In this document: positions 1-11,687 of the stretch, piece by piece
How the letters are laid out: each line of letters starts with the position of its first letter
How positions within the stretch are numbered: position 1 is the stretch's first letter
NCBI GenBank assembly: GCA_020848435.1
Contig: JADLAC010000002.1
Coordinates: forward strand, 124,001-188,000
Direction: 5' to 3'
DNA length: 64,000 nt
DNA from: Burkholderiales bacterium
GTDB taxonomy: Bacteria; Pseudomonadota; Gammaproteobacteria; Burkholderiales; WYBJ01
Made by a program: the position numbers and the translations under genes
The notes under the pieces: model-generated
The model's database searches: none
What the model was told of the DNA's origin: nothing
Seen by the model: the letters and a program-made list of their open reading frames with translations, nothing else

Positions 1-1
1 C

Positions 2-754
2 GGCGCCGCGGTGAACGGCATGCCGTGCGGCTCCATCGACGAGACGTTCCATAGCGTCGAATCGGGCGCGGCGGCCTACGGGGTCGTGCCGGTGGAGAAC
101 TCCAGCGAGGGCGCGGTCGGACGAACCAACGACCTGCTGTTCTTGAAGCCGGTGGCGATTTGCGGCGAAGTGATGCTCCCGGTGCACCAGTGCCTGCTCA
201 ACGTGAGCGGCCGCGCAGAAGGCTTCAGCAAAATATATTCGCACTCGCAAAGCCTGGCGCAATGCCGGGGCTGGCTCAACGCCCACCACCAGCGTGCGGA
301 ACGCGTCGCGGTGGTGAGCAACGCGGAGGCTGCGCGTCTTGCCTCCCTGGACGAGAACGCCGCCGCGGTTGCAGGGCGCCTCGCCGCGCAGCGTTACGGG
401 CTGCGGATCGTGGCGGCCAATATCGAGGACGAGCAACGCAACATCACCCGCTTTCTGGTCATCGGCGCGAAAGGCGCCGGGCGCAGCGGGCGCGATCGCA
501 CCTCGCTCGTCATGACCACGCGCAATCGTCCCGGCGCCATCCATGAGCTGCTCATGCCGCTGGCGAAATACCAGGTCAGCATGAGCCGGCTCGAATCGCG
601 TCCGGCGCGCTCGGGCTTGTGGGAGTACCTGTTCTTCGTCGACGTGGAAGGCCACGAGCAGGACGAGAACGTCGCCCAGGCGCTGGCCGAGGTGCGCGAG
701 CGCGCGACCTTCGTCAAGGTGTTGGGCTCCTATCCGATCGCGCCCGACTCGTGA
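2..754 (+). CDS. pheA: Prephenate dehydratase (P-protein), 3' part, start outside window
   Basis: C-terminal part of the P-protein, which converts prephenate to phenylpyruvate in phenylalanine synthesis and usually carries an N-terminal chorismate mutase that would lie outside the window. The frame is open from the first bases, so the GTG at 11 is internal and about 250 residues are visible. The catalytic-domain strip VVPVENSSEGAVGRT is near residue 28-42 and the Thr-Arg-Phe catalytic motif (NITRF) near 150. A regulatory ACT domain follows from about residue 168, with the ESRP segment that senses phenylalanine in this family. It leads into hisC-tyrA-aroA-cmk-rpsA-ihfB, a conserved proteobacterial order that supports the call. 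Confidence 0.95.
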   Translation, partial: GAAVNGMPCGSIDETFHSVESGAAAYGVVPVENSSEGAVGRTNDLLFLKPVAICGEVMLPVHQCLLNVSGRAEGFSKIYSHSQSLAQCRGWLNAHHQRAERVAVVSNAEAARLASLDENAAAVAGRLAAQRYGLRIVAANIEDEQRNITRFLVIGAKGAGRSGRDRTSLVMTTRNRPGAIHELLMPLAKYQVSMSRLESRPARSGLWEYLFFVDVEGHEQDENVAQALAEVRERATFVKVLGSYPIAPDS

Positions 755-812
755 CGCTTGGGCGTGACATGGAAGCAGCTCGCTACCGCTTCGCAGCTTC
801 TTGAGGACGTTC

Positions 813-1913
813 ATGGACCTTTGCGATTCCGCGCCGCGATACATTCGATCGATCGCGCCCTACCAGCCGGGAAAGCCGATTTCGGAGCTCGCGCGCGAGC
901 TGGGCTTGAACGAGGGCGACATCGTCAAGCTCGCTTCGAACGAGAATCCGCTCGGCATCAGTCCCAAGGCCGCCGCCGCGATTGCACCGGCGATCGCAGA
1001 CCTGTCGCGCTATCCCGATGGCAGCGGCTACGATCTCAAGCAAGCGTTGTCCGCCAAGCTCGGTGTCGGTGCGCAGTGCATCGTCCTCGGCAACGGCTCC
1101 AACGATGTGCTGGAGCTTGCCGCGCGCGCCTTTCTGTCGCCGAGCGCCAACGCCGTCTACGCCCAGCACGCCTTCGCGGTCTATCCGCTGGCGACGCAAG
1201 CGACCGGCGCCGCCGGCATCGAAGTGCCGGCGCGCGACTACGGCCACGACCTCGCGGCGATGCTGCGAGCCGTCGACGGCGCTACCCGCGTGGTGTTCAT
1301 CGCCAATCCCAACAACCCGACCGGCACCTTCATCGCGCCGGGTGAAATGCACGCGTTCTTGCGTCAAGTCCCGGCGCGCGTGCTGGTGGTGCTCGACGAG
1401 GCGTACCAGGAGTACTTGCCGAGCGAGCTTCAGGCCGACAGCATCTCCTGGTTGCGCGAGTTCCCCAATCTCGTCATCACGCGCACTTTCTCGAAGATCT
1501 ATGGCCTCGCCGGGCTGCGCCTGGGCTACGCGCTCGCCCACGAGTCGGTCGCCGATCTCATGAATCGGGTGCGCCAGCCGTTCAACGCCAACAGCATCGC
1601 GCTGGCGGCGGCGGTGCCGGCCCTCGACGATGCGGATTTCATCCGCCGCAGCCGCGAGGTCAATTTCGCCGGCATGGCGCGGCTCACCGAAGGCTTCAAG
1701 CGCCTGGAGCTCGCCTATATTCCTTCGTGCGGCAATTTCGTGACCGTCCGCGTGGGCGATGGGGCCGAAGTCTACCGCCGCTTGCTGCGCCGGGGGGTGA
1801 TCGTGCGCCCGATCGCCGGTTACGGTCTGCCGGCGCATCTGCGCGTCACGATCGGCACCGAAGCGGAGAACGCGCGTTTCTTGCAGGCACTCGAGGAATC
1901 GCTGCATGAGTGA
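813..1913 (+). CDS. hisC: Histidinol-phosphate / aromatic aminotransferase
   Basis: PLP-dependent class I/II aminotransferase of the HisC family, 366 residues. The PLP lysine is in [14 protein letters not shown] (Lys about 228), with the family strips SNENPLG (about 42-48) and NPNNPTG (about 165-171). The ATG at 813 is chosen over an in-frame TTG at 801 because GAGGA (803-807) sits at proper spacing before it. Its place between pheA and tyrA suggests it also serves as the aromatic transaminase for phenylpyruvate and hydroxyphenylpyruvate; that broad role is inferred from context. The stop overlaps the tyrA start by 8 bases, so the two are probably translationally coupled. Confidence 0.93.
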   Translation: MDLCDSAPRYIRSIAPYQPGKPISELARELGLNEGDIVKLASNENPLGISPKAAAAIAPAIADLSRYPDGSGYDLKQALSAKLGVGAQCIVLGNGSNDVLELAARAFLSPSANAVYAQHAFAVYPLATQATGAAGIEVPARDYGHDLAAMLRAVDGATRVVFIANPNNPTGTFIAPGEMHAFLRQVPARVLVVLDEAYQEYLPSELQADSISWLREFPNLVITRTFSKIYGLAGLRLGYALAHESVADLMNRVRQPFNANSIALAAAVPALDDADFIRRSREVNFAGMARLTEGFKRLELAYIPSCGNFVTVRVGDGAEVYRRLLRRGVIVRPIAGYGLPAHLRVTIGTEAENARFLQALEESLHE

Positions 1914-2814
1914 GAACGCGGCCAGCGCCGCCGAGGCCGCGAAGGTGAGGCCGATCGGCACGCTCACCGTCTACGGCGTGGGCCTGATCGGCGGCTCGTT
2001 CGCGCTCGCCTTGAAAGCGGCTGGCGCGGTTGCGCGCGTCGTGGGCGTGGGACGCAGTCGTGCCAACCTCGACGCGGCGCTCGCCTGCGGCGTGATCGAC
2101 GCCGTGGGCGAGAGCGATCGCGAGGCCGTGAGCGGCGCCGACATGGTCCTGCTGGCGATGCCGGTGGGGCAGATGGCCGGCGTGATGCAACGCATCGCGC
2201 CGCTGCTCGGTGCTCGCACCGTGGTCACCGATGCGGGCAGCACCAAGCGCGACGTCGTGGCGCTCGCTCGCTCGCATCTCGGCAACGCGATCGAGCGCTT
2301 CGTGCCAGCGCATCCGATCGCGGGCGCCGAACGCAGCGGCGCCGGCGCCGCGCGTCCCGACCTGTTCCATGGCAGGCACCTGCTGATCACGCCTCAGCCC
2401 GAGACCGACAGCGCGGCGATCGATCTCGTGCGGCATGCATGGGAAGCCTGCGGCATGCGCGTCAGCACCCTGGATGCGCAGCACCACGATCGGCTGTTGG
2501 CGGCGGTGAGCCATTTGCCGCACGTGCTGTCGTACGCGCTCGTGCACGAGCTGGCGCAGCGGTCCGACGCCGAGCAGTTGTTCGCGCTGGCGGCGGGCGG
2601 ATTTCGCGATTTCACCCGCATCGCCGGCAGCTCACCCGAGATGTGGCGCGACATCTGCGTGTCGAATCGCGACCTCATCCTGGAAGAGCTCGAGCGCTAT
2701 CGCGCCGAGCTCGAGCGCATGGCTGCGTTGCTCACCGCTGCGGACGGCAACGCCTTGGCGCACGTCTTCGACGCGGCGCGCGAGGCACGCAACCGCTGGC
2801 TGCGCGTGCGCTGA
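1906..2814 (+). CDS. tyrA: Prephenate dehydrogenase
   Basis: Oxidises prephenate to 4-hydroxyphenylpyruvate for tyrosine synthesis; 302 residues, usual for a stand-alone TyrA without chorismate mutase. The NAD(P)-binding Rossmann motif GVGLIGGS is at residues 24-31. DAGSTK (about 109-114) and the HPIAG segment with the catalytic His (about 136) follow, then an all-helical dimerisation domain. The ATG at 1906 lies inside the end of hisC. Whether the enzyme prefers prephenate or arogenate cannot be read from the sequence. Confidence 0.93.
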   Translation: MSENAASAAEAAKVRPIGTLTVYGVGLIGGSFALALKAAGAVARVVGVGRSRANLDAALACGVIDAVGESDREAVSGADMVLLAMPVGQMAGVMQRIAPLLGARTVVTDAGSTKRDVVALARSHLGNAIERFVPAHPIAGAERSGAGAARPDLFHGRHLLITPQPETDSAAIDLVRHAWEACGMRVSTLDAQHHDRLLAAVSHLPHVLSYALVHELAQRSDAEQLFALAAGGFRDFTRIAGSSPEMWRDICVSNRDLILEELERYRAELERMAALLTAADGNALAHVFDAAREARNRWLRVR

Positions 2815-2846
2815 CCCGCGCCGCCAGCGCGTATAGTCGCGGCCTC

Positions 2847-4160
2847 ATGGATTACCTCGATCTCGCGCCGGTGATGAGGGTCGGCGGGCGTGTTTGCCTG
2901 CCGGGCTCGAAGAGCATCTCCAATCGCACGCTGCTATTGGCCGCGCTCGCCGAGGGTGACACGCAGATCGAAGCATTGCTCGATTCCGAAGATACCCGGG
3001 TCATGCTGGCGGCATTGCAGCGGCTAGGGGTTGCGTGTAGCCACGCGCCGCACCTGCGCCGGGCGACGATCCGCGGCACGGGGGGGCGCTTTCCGGTGGC
3101 GCAGGCCGATCTTTTTCTCGGCAACGCCGGCACCGCTTTCAGGCCGCTGACCGCGGCGCTCGCGCTTGCCGGCGGCGACTACCGCCTGTCCGGCGTGCCG
3201 CGCATGCACGAACGCCCCATCGGGGACCTGGTGGATGCCTTGCGCCAAGTCGGTGCGCGCATCGATTACGGCGGCCGGGACGGTTTTCCTCCGCTGCATA
3301 TCACGCCCGGGCGCATTGCTTTGCCGCCCGTGGTGCGAGTGCGCGGCGACGTGTCGAGCCAGTTTCTCACCGCCCTGCTGCTTGCGCTGCCATTGGCGGG
3401 CGATGCGGTGCGCATCGAAGTCAGCGGCGAGCTCATCTCCAAGCCCTACGTCGACATGACCCTCAACATGCTCGCGCGCTTCGGCATTGCGATCGAGCGC
3501 GAAGGCTGGTCCGCGTTCGTGATCCCGCGCGCCAGCCGCTACCTGAGCCCGGGCCGCGTGTTCGTCGAAGGGGATGCGTCTTCGGCGTCGTATTTTCTCG
3601 CGGCCGGCGCGATCGGCGGCGTGGCCGGAGGCGATGCGGTGCGCGTCGAGGGCATCGGGCGGGGAAGCATCCAGGGCGACGTGCGCTTCGTGGAGGTGCT
3701 CGAGCGCATGGGCGCGGCGGTCAGCGTCGGGGAGAACTGGATCGAGGCGGGGACCGCGGGCCGGCGCGCACGCTCACCCCTGCGTCCCATCGATGCCGAC
3801 CTGAATCACATTCCCGATTCCGCCATGACAGCCGCCATACTGGCTCTGTTCGCGCCCGGGACCAGCGTGTTGCGCAATATCGGGAGCTGGCGCGTGAAGG
3901 AGACCGATCGGATCGCGGCGATGGCCGCGGAGCTCGCCAAGGTGGGCGCGCGCGTCGAGGCGCTGCCCGATGCGTTGCGCATCACCGCACCCGCGGCGTT
4001 GAGCCCGGCGACGATCTCGACCTACGACGACCATCGGATGGCGATGTGCTTTTCGCTGGTTGCGCTGGGCGGCGTCCCGGTGCGGATCGAGAACCCGAAT
4101 TGCGTGGCGAAGACCTTCCCCGAGTACTTCTCGGTATTCGCCTCGGTGTGCCGGCCATGA
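2847..4160 (+). CDS. aroA: 3-phosphoshikimate 1-carboxyvinyltransferase (EPSP synthase)
   Basis: Sixth step of the shikimate pathway: shikimate-3-phosphate plus phosphoenolpyruvate gives EPSP. The ATG at 2847 gives 437 residues, normal length. The PEP/S3P-binding strip [10 protein letters not shown] is at residues 18-27. [28 protein letters not shown] and YDDHRMAM (near the C-terminus) are all intact, so the active site looks complete. The frame is open upstream of 2847, but those extra codons read antiparallel to tyrA and carry no family motif. It lies 32 bases after tyrA and is followed closely by cmk. Confidence 0.95.
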   Translation: MDYLDLAPVMRVGGRVCLPGSKSISNRTLLLAALAEGDTQIEALLDSEDTRVMLAALQRLGVACSHAPHLRRATIRGTGGRFPVAQADLFLGNAGTAFRPLTAALALAGGDYRLSGVPRMHERPIGDLVDALRQVGARIDYGGRDGFPPLHITPGRIALPPVVRVRGDVSSQFLTALLLALPLAGDAVRIEVSGELISKPYVDMTLNMLARFGIAIEREGWSAFVIPRASRYLSPGRVFVEGDASSASYFLAAGAIGGVAGGDAVRVEGIGRGSIQGDVRFVEVLERMGAAVSVGENWIEAGTAGRRARSPLRPIDADLNHIPDSAMTAAILALFAPGTSVLRNIGSWRVKETDRIAAMAAELAKVGARVEALPDALRITAPAALSPATISTYDDHRMAMCFSLVALGGVPVRIENPNCVAKTFPEYFSVFASVCRP

Positions 4161-4197
4161 GCGCGAAGCGGGCGCCGCCGCGGGTGTCCGCGGCGGC

Positions 4198-4872
4198 ATG
4201 GCATCGTTTCCCATGACCGATCCGCCGGTCATCACCATCGACGGTCCGGCCGCGTCCGGCAAGGGCACGATTGCGGCGCGAGTGGCGCAAGCTCTCGGTT
4301 TCGGCTATCTCGATAGCGGCGCCTTGTATCGGTTGATGGCCCTGCACGCGGTCCGCTCGGGTATCGCGCTCGACGACGAGGCAGGTCTCGCTACGCTCGC
4401 GGCGAGCCTCGATGCGGCGTTTGGCGACGGCGATATCCGGCTCGCGGGCGATGCGGTCACCGAGGCGATTCGCAGCGAGCCGATCTCCGCCGCGGCCTCC
4501 CAGGTCGCGCAGTATCCGCAGCTGCGCCTCGCGCTGCTGGAGCGGCAGCGCGCGTTTCTGCGCCCCCCCGGCCTGGTGGCCGAAGGCCGCGACATGGGCA
4601 CGGTGGTCTTCCCGCACGCGCGGCTCAAGGTGTTTCTCACGGCGAGCCCCGAGGTGCGGGCGCAACGGCGCCATAAACAGTTGATGGAAAAAGGGTTGGG
4701 TGCTAACATGCAGGCCCTTTTGGAGGACATCCGGCAGCGCGATGCGCGCGATGGCGCACGCTCCGCCGCTCCCCTGAAGCCTGCCGTGGACGCGATCCTT
4801 TTGGATACGACCGGTCTCGACATCGAGCAAGTCGTCGATCGGGTTCTGCGCCTTTGGTGGGAGAGGAAATAG
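4198..4872 (+). CDS. cmk: Cytidylate kinase
   Basis: Phosphorylates CMP and dCMP with ATP. The P-loop is DGPAASGKGT close to the N-terminus, followed by the CMP-binding strip YLDSGALYR and the AEGRDMGTVVFP segment typical of bacterial Cmk. The ATG at 4198 gives 224 residues; the ATG at 4213 (219 residues, starting MTDPPVITIDG) is equally possible because neither has a clear Shine-Dalgarno. The aroA-cmk-rpsA order is conserved across proteobacteria. Confidence 0.94.
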   Translation: MASFPMTDPPVITIDGPAASGKGTIAARVAQALGFGYLDSGALYRLMALHAVRSGIALDDEAGLATLAASLDAAFGDGDIRLAGDAVTEAIRSEPISAAASQVAQYPQLRLALLERQRAFLRPPGLVAEGRDMGTVVFPHARLKVFLTASPEVRAQRRHKQLMEKGLGANMQALLEDIRQRDARDGARSAAPLKPAVDAILLDTTGLDIEQVVDRVLRLWWERK

Positions 4873-4913
4873 GCGCCATCGGCCGCCCGGTCGCATGGCA
4901 TTGCGCAATCAGC

Positions 4914-4931
4914 CCCGCCGCTCGCGGCGGG
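4914..4931 (+). promoter_or_regulatory. Hairpin in rpsA leader
   Basis: A 7-bp perfect stem (CCCGCCG / CGGCGGG, loop CTCG) sits 20 bases before the rpsA start. There is no strong Shine-Dalgarno between it and the ATG, only an AGG near 4937. In E. coli a structured rpsA leader with a weak SD mediates S1 autorepression; a similar role here is inference. Confidence 0.35.
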
Positions 4932-4950
4932 ATATCAGGTCCAGTTCACG

Positions 4951-6672
<1,722 letters not shown>

Positions 6673-6685
6673 TACGGGGTGGCCC

Positions 6686-7042
<357 letters not shown>

Positions 7043-7106
7043 CCGCTGCTGCGCGGACCGCGCGCTCGTCACGGGCCGCGGCTATCCATTCGAGGCTCGC
7101 TAGCCC

Positions 7107-7397
7107 ATGCGCTACGTACTCTGGCTGCTGCGGATCGTGCTGTTCCTGCTGCTGCTCGGTTTTGCCGTCAAGAACAGCGACCCCGTCAGCGTGCATTACT
7201 ACTTCGGCGCGGAATGGCGCGCGCCGCTCGTGTTCGTGCTCCTGCTCTGTTTGTGCGCCGGCGCCGCCCTCGGCATCCTTGCCGCGCTCGGCCAGCTTTT
7301 CCGCCAGCGGCGCGAGATCCTGGAGCTCAAGCGCGAGCTGCGCGCGCAGGCGCGCAGCCAGGTGCAGACGTTATCGCCACCGATCGAACCTTCCTGA
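7107..7397 (+). CDS. lapA: LapA family membrane protein (DUF1049)
   Basis: Inner-membrane protein of 96 residues with two transmembrane helices (about 4-22 and 38-62) and a cytoplasmic Arg/Glu-rich coiled tail. KNSDPVSVHYYFG between the helices is typical of LapA. In E. coli LapA works with LapB in control of LPS synthesis. Here too it lies directly before lapB, 13 bases away. Confidence 0.9.
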   Translation: MRYVLWLLRIVLFLLLLGFAVKNSDPVSVHYYFGAEWRAPLVFVLLLCLCAGAALGILAALGQLFRQRREILELKRELRAQARSQVQTLSPPIEPS

Positions 7398-7410
7398 TAA
7401 CGCGGCAGCC

Positions 7411-8586
7411 ATGGAGCTAGAGTACTGGTGGCTGCTCGCCCTGCCGCTGTTCTTCGCCCTGGGCTGGCTCGCCGCTCGCATCGACATCAAGCACCTGGTG
7501 TCGGAATCGCGCGCGCTGCCGATGTCGTATTTCAAGGGGCTCAATTTCCTGCTCAACGAGCAGCCGGACAAGGCGATCGAGGCGTTCATCGAGGTCGTCA
7601 AGGTCGATCCGCAGACGATCGAGCTGCATTTCGCTCTCGGCAGCCTGTTTCGGCGCCGGGGCGAGGTCGAGCGCGCGATCCGCATGCATCAGAATCTTGC
7701 CGAGCGCCCCGACTTGCAGCCCGAGCAGCGCACACAGGCGCTGTTCGAGCTGGCGCAGGACTATCTGAAGGCCGGCTTGCTCGATCGCGCCGAGGAGTAT
7801 TTCAAGCAGCTTCAGGGCACGCACCTCGAAGAGCAGGCGCTGGGTTTTCTGCTGGATATCTACGAGCAGGAAAAGGATTGGGAGAAGGCCATCGCCACGG
7901 CCGGGCGCCTGGAAGCGCGCACGGGCGAATCGCGCCAGAAGGAGATGGCCAACTTCTATTGCGAGATCGCCACGCGCGAGATCATGCAATCGCGTTTCGA
8001 CGCGGCTCGCCCGCACCTCGCCCGCGCATTGACGCACCATCGGTTGTGCGTGCGCGCCAATATGCTCCTGGGCGAGGTCGAACGCGCCTGCGGCAACGAC
8101 GAGGCGGCGATCGAAGCCTGGACGCGAATCGAATCGCAGAATCCGGAGTTCCTTCCCCTCGTCGCCGAGCGGCTGATCGATGCATTTCGACGCCTCGACC
8201 GGCTCAAGGAGGGTTCGACGCTGCTCAAGGGTTATCTCGCCCGTTACGCATCTATCGACTTGCTCAACGTCGCATTCCAGGCCGATCTCGATGTGAGCGG
8301 GGCGCACTCCGCGTATCGCCTGGTGCGGGAGGAATTGCGCCGCAACCCGACCCTGCTCGGGCTGGACAAGCTGCTCGAAGCCCAGCTCCTGGAGGCACCG
8401 GTCGAGCGGCGCCGCGATCTCGAGCTGGTGAAGAATCTGGTTCATCAGCATACCCGAAGCCTGGCGATGTATCGTTGCGATAATTGCGGGTTCCGCGCGC
8501 GCCAGTTCTATTGGCGCTGCCCGGCATGCAACGGCTGGGAGACGTATTCTCCGCGCCGCACCGAAGAGAAAGAGATGCCCAAGTGA
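7411..8586 (+). CDS. lapB: Lipopolysaccharide assembly protein LapB
   Basis: TPR protein of 391 residues (E. coli LapB has 389). It has one N-terminal membrane anchor (about residues 4-20), a long helical TPR array (about 70-350) and a C-terminal rubredoxin-like metal knuckle with two Cys pairs, CDNC and CPAC, near residues 361-380. In the family it acts with FtsH to control LpxC turnover and so LPS levels. The lapA-lapB pair followed by the heptose genes rfaE1 and hldD makes a coherent LPS segment. Confidence 0.93.
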   Translation: MELEYWWLLALPLFFALGWLAARIDIKHLVSESRALPMSYFKGLNFLLNEQPDKAIEAFIEVVKVDPQTIELHFALGSLFRRRGEVERAIRMHQNLAERPDLQPEQRTQALFELAQDYLKAGLLDRAEEYFKQLQGTHLEEQALGFLLDIYEQEKDWEKAIATAGRLEARTGESRQKEMANFYCEIATREIMQSRFDAARPHLARALTHHRLCVRANMLLGEVERACGNDEAAIEAWTRIESQNPEFLPLVAERLIDAFRRLDRLKEGSTLLKGYLARYASIDLLNVAFQADLDVSGAHSAYRLVREELRRNPTLLGLDKLLEAQLLEAPVERRRDLELVKNLVHQHTRSLAMYRCDNCGFRARQFYWRCPACNGWETYSPRRTEEKEMPK

Positions 8587-8660
8587 GGACGAAGCGCAAG
8601 GCGCCGCTCACGGCGCTCGCTGCCGTGCTCGCGCAAGGTCGGCCGCGGGGATAGCGAGCA

Positions 8661-9692
8661 ATGCGACCGGGGAAGACACGCCGCACGCACGCAGTCAAGC
8701 AATCGCGCCCGAAACCGCGGCCGCCGGAGGGCGCGTCGAATTCAAAGCGCGCGGCAGGCGCGAAGCCGCCGCCGCGGGTGCTGGTCGTGGGCGACGTCAT
8801 GCTGGACCGTTATTGGTTCGGGCAAGTGGGGCGGATTTCGCCCGAAGCGCCGGTGCCGGTGGTGCTGGTCGAGCGCAGCGAGGAGCGTCCCGGCGGGGCG
8901 GCGAACGTCGCCCGCAACGCTGCCGCACTGGGGGCGGACGTCGAGCTGCTGTCGGTGATCGGACACGACGAGGCCGGCGATCGGCTGACGGGCTTGGTGA
9001 TGAGCGATGGCGTGCGTGCCCGCTTGCACCGCGATGCGACCGTTCCGACCACCGTCAAGCTGCGCGTCATCGGGCGCCAGCAACAGCTTCTGCGAATCGA
9101 TTTCGAGACCCTGCCGAGCCACGAAGTGCTGGCGGCGAAGCTGCATGACTTCGAACGCAGCGTCGCGGCCAATGATCTGGTCATCTTTTCCGACTACGCG
9201 AAGGGCGCGCTGGCGCACGTCGAGCGCATGATTCGCGTGGCTCGCCGCCTCGGCAAGCCGGTGCTGGTCGATCCCAAGGGCGAGGACTATCGGCGCTATC
9301 GCGGGGCCACGGCGCTCACGCCGAACCGCGCCGAGTTCCGCCAAGTGGCCGGAACGTGGGCGAGCAACGCCGAGCTGATCGCCAAGGCGCGGCGCATGCG
9401 ATCGACCCTGGGCCTCGAAGCGCTATTGATCACGCGCAGCGAAGAAGGCATGACGCTGTTTCGCGAGTCGAGCGTGTTGCACGTTCCCGCGCAAGCGCGC
9501 GAGGTTTTCGACGTGAGCGGTGCCGGTGACACCGTGATCGCGACCCTGGGGGTCAAGCTCGCAAGCGGCGCGAGCTGGCCCGACGCCGTGCGAGCCGCCA
9601 ATCTCGCCGCCGGCATCGTGGTGGGCAAGCTCGGCACCGCGGTGGTCCATCCGCACGAGCTCGCGGCCGCCGCGGTCGCTCAGCCGGCCTAG
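8661..9692 (+). CDS. rfaE1: D-glycero-beta-D-manno-heptose-7-phosphate kinase
   Basis: PfkB-family sugar kinase of ADP-heptose synthesis, phosphorylating heptose-7-phosphate at C1. It has 343 residues and only the kinase domain; the nucleotidyltransferase half fused in E. coli HldE is missing, so a separate rfaE2 should exist elsewhere. PfkB signatures are visible: RPGGAANVARNAAALGA and the catalytic-base motif DVSGAGDT. The first 35 or so residues are a basic, low-complexity extension before VLVVGDVMLDRYW. Confidence 0.92.
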   Translation: MRPGKTRRTHAVKQSRPKPRPPEGASNSKRAAGAKPPPRVLVVGDVMLDRYWFGQVGRISPEAPVPVVLVERSEERPGGAANVARNAAALGADVELLSVIGHDEAGDRLTGLVMSDGVRARLHRDATVPTTVKLRVIGRQQQLLRIDFETLPSHEVLAAKLHDFERSVAANDLVIFSDYAKGALAHVERMIRVARRLGKPVLVDPKGEDYRRYRGATALTPNRAEFRQVAGTWASNAELIAKARRMRSTLGLEALLITRSEEGMTLFRESSVLHVPAQAREVFDVSGAGDTVIATLGVKLASGASWPDAVRAANLAAGIVVGKLGTAVVHPHELAAAAVAQPA

Positions 9693-9716
9693 CGGCGGCC
9701 TGCAACCGGAGCGCCC

Positions 9717-10715
9717 ATGTACATCGTGGTTACGGGAGCAGCCGGTTTCATCGGCTCGAACCTGGTCAAGGCGCTGAACGATCGAGGCGTGACGCGCATC
9801 ATCGCGGTCGACGATTTGAAGCAGGGCGACAAGTTCGTCAACCTGGTGGACTGCGAGATCGCGGATTACCTCGACAAGGAGGAGTTCGCCCGCCTGGTCG
9901 AACAGGGCAAGCTCGCCGGCGCGGTCGAGGCGCTCATGCACCAGGGTGCCTGCTCGGATACCACCGAGCGAGATGGCCGCTACATGCTCGAGGTCAACTA
10001 CCGCTATTCCGTGCGCTTACTCGGATTCTGCCGCAGCGAGCGCGTGCCGCTCATCTATGCCTCGTCGGCGGCCGTTTATGGTCCCAACACGCACTGCCGC
10101 GAGTCCGGCGAGCTCGAGCAGCCGCTCAACGTGTACGGGTATTCCAAGATGCTGTTCGATCGCTACGTGCGCAGTCGCTGGGAGGAGCAAAGCGCGCAAG
10201 TCGTGGGACTGAGGTACTTCAATGTCTACGGGCCGCGCGAGCAGCACAAGGGGCGCATGGCCTCGGTGGCTTGGCATTTCTACAACCAATACAAGTCGAG
10301 CGGCCGCGTTCGATTGTTCGAAGGCAGTCACGGCTATGCCGACGGCGAGCAACGCCGTGACTTCGTTTCGGTCGAAGATTGTGTGAAGGTGAACTTGTAC
10401 TTCCTGGATCATCGCGACCGCAGCGGCATCTTCAACGTCGGCACCGGTCGCGCCCAGCCGTTCAACGACGTCGCGGTGGCCGTGGTCAATAGCCTTGCCC
10501 GCGAGCAGGGTAAGCCGCCGCGTACGCTGGCCGAGCTCGTCGCCGCGGGCTGCGTGGAGTACATACCGTTTCCTGCCGATCTCGCAGGCAAGTACCAGGC
10601 ATTCACCCAGGCGGATCTCGGTGCGCTGCGCGGCGCCGGCTATGCCGATTCGTTCTTGAGCGTGGAGGAAGGCGTGGCGCGCTACTGCGCGCAGCTCGAT
10701 GCCCGGTCGCGATAG
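9717..10715 (+). CDS. hldD: ADP-L-glycero-D-manno-heptose 6-epimerase
   Basis: Extended-SDR epimerase making ADP-L-glycero-beta-D-manno-heptose for the LPS inner core, 332 residues. The nucleotide motif GAAGFIGSN is at residues 7-15. The catalytic Ser/Tyr/Lys set appears as YASSAAVYG and YGYSKMLFD (YxxxK), and [17 protein letters not shown] is the family's substrate strip. It lies 24 bases after rfaE1, an adjacent step of the same pathway. Confidence 0.95.
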   Translation: MYIVVTGAAGFIGSNLVKALNDRGVTRIIAVDDLKQGDKFVNLVDCEIADYLDKEEFARLVEQGKLAGAVEALMHQGACSDTTERDGRYMLEVNYRYSVRLLGFCRSERVPLIYASSAAVYGPNTHCRESGELEQPLNVYGYSKMLFDRYVRSRWEEQSAQVVGLRYFNVYGPREQHKGRMASVAWHFYNQYKSSGRVRLFEGSHGYADGEQRRDFVSVEDCVKVNLYFLDHRDRSGIFNVGTGRAQPFNDVAVAVVNSLAREQGKPPRTLAELVAAGCVEYIPFPADLAGKYQAFTQADLGALRGAGYADSFLSVEEGVARYCAQLDARSR

Positions 10716-10794
10716 GCCGGCGCGTGCGCATCGTTGCTTTCGGCAAGAGAAGACGGCTGCGCGTGGGGTATGATCACCGCCAGGAGACCGAAGC

Positions 10795-11682
10795 ATGAAC
10801 CGACATCTCGAGGATTTCGTCGGCAATACGCCGCTGGTGCGCCTCAAGCGGCTGGGCGCCGGCGAGGGCAACGTGATTCTGGCGAAGCTCGAGGGCAACA
10901 ACCCGGCGGGCTCGGTAAAGGATAGGCCCGCGCTGTCGATGATCCGGCGCGCCCAGGATCGCGGCGACATCGCGCCCGGCGCGACCTTGATCGAGCCCAC
11001 CAGCGGCAACACCGGCATCGCCCTCGCGATGGCAGCGACCATGATGGGCTATCGCATGATCCTGGTGATGCCTGAGCATCTAAGCGTCGAGCGCCGCCAG
11101 ACCATGCGCGCTTTCGGCGCGGAGATCGTGCTGACACCCAAGAGCGGCGGCATGGAGATGGCGCGTGACGTCGCCGAGCGGATGCGCGACGAGGGCAAAG
11201 GCGTGATCCTGGATCAATTTGCCAACCCCGACAATCCGCTCGCCCATTACGAGGGAACGGGGCCGGAGATCTGGCGCGACACCGATGGACGGATCACGCA
11301 TTTCGTCAGCAGCATGGGAACCACCGGCACCATCATGGGGGTGTCGCGTTACCTCAAGGAACGCAACAGTGCGATTCGGATCGTCGGTGCGCAACCCGCG
11401 GAAGGATCGAGTATTCCGGGCATTCGCAAGTGGCCGGAAGCTTACTTGCCGAAGATATACGAGCGGCCCCGAGTCGACGAGCTGGTCGAGGTGAGCCAGG
11501 CCGATGCGGAAGAAACGACGCGGCGCCTCGCGCGCGACGAAGGGATTTTCGCGGGCATTTCTTCCGGCGGCGCCATGTGGGTGGCCTTGCAGGTCGCGGC
11601 CCGCGCGCGCAACGCCGTCATCGTCACCATCGTCTGCGATCGCGGCGACCGCTACCTTTCCACTGGTGTGTTTCCCGACTGA
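10795..11682 (+). CDS. cysM: Cysteine synthase B (O-acetylserine sulfhydrylase)
   Basis: PLP-dependent beta-replacement enzyme making cysteine, or S-sulfocysteine from thiosulfate, out of O-acetylserine; 295 residues, CysM length. The PLP lysine lies in NPAGSVKDRPA near residue 41 and the phosphate-binding/substrate loop in PTSGNTGIALA. The CysM-type strips TGTIMGVSRYL and IPGIRKWPEAYLP separate it from CysK. A start near 10795 follows AGGAGACCGAAGC. Confidence 0.93.
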   Translation: MNRHLEDFVGNTPLVRLKRLGAGEGNVILAKLEGNNPAGSVKDRPALSMIRRAQDRGDIAPGATLIEPTSGNTGIALAMAATMMGYRMILVMPEHLSVERRQTMRAFGAEIVLTPKSGGMEMARDVAERMRDEGKGVILDQFANPDNPLAHYEGTGPEIWRDTDGRITHFVSSMGTTGTIMGVSRYLKERNSAIRIVGAQPAEGSSIPGIRKWPEAYLPKIYERPRVDELVEVSQADAEETTRRLARDEGIFAGISSGGAMWVALQVAARARNAVIVTIVCDRGDRYLSTGVFPD

Positions 11683-11687
11683 TCCTT

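Noticed and set aside
783..1967. Long antisense open frame opposite hisC
   Set aside because: A codon-bias shadow in GC-rich DNA; no family motifs, while the plus strand encodes a clear HisC.
2439..2846. N-terminal extension of aroA
   Set aside because: The frame is open by chance over tyrA. EPSP synthase begins at 2847 and the extension has no similarity to any domain.
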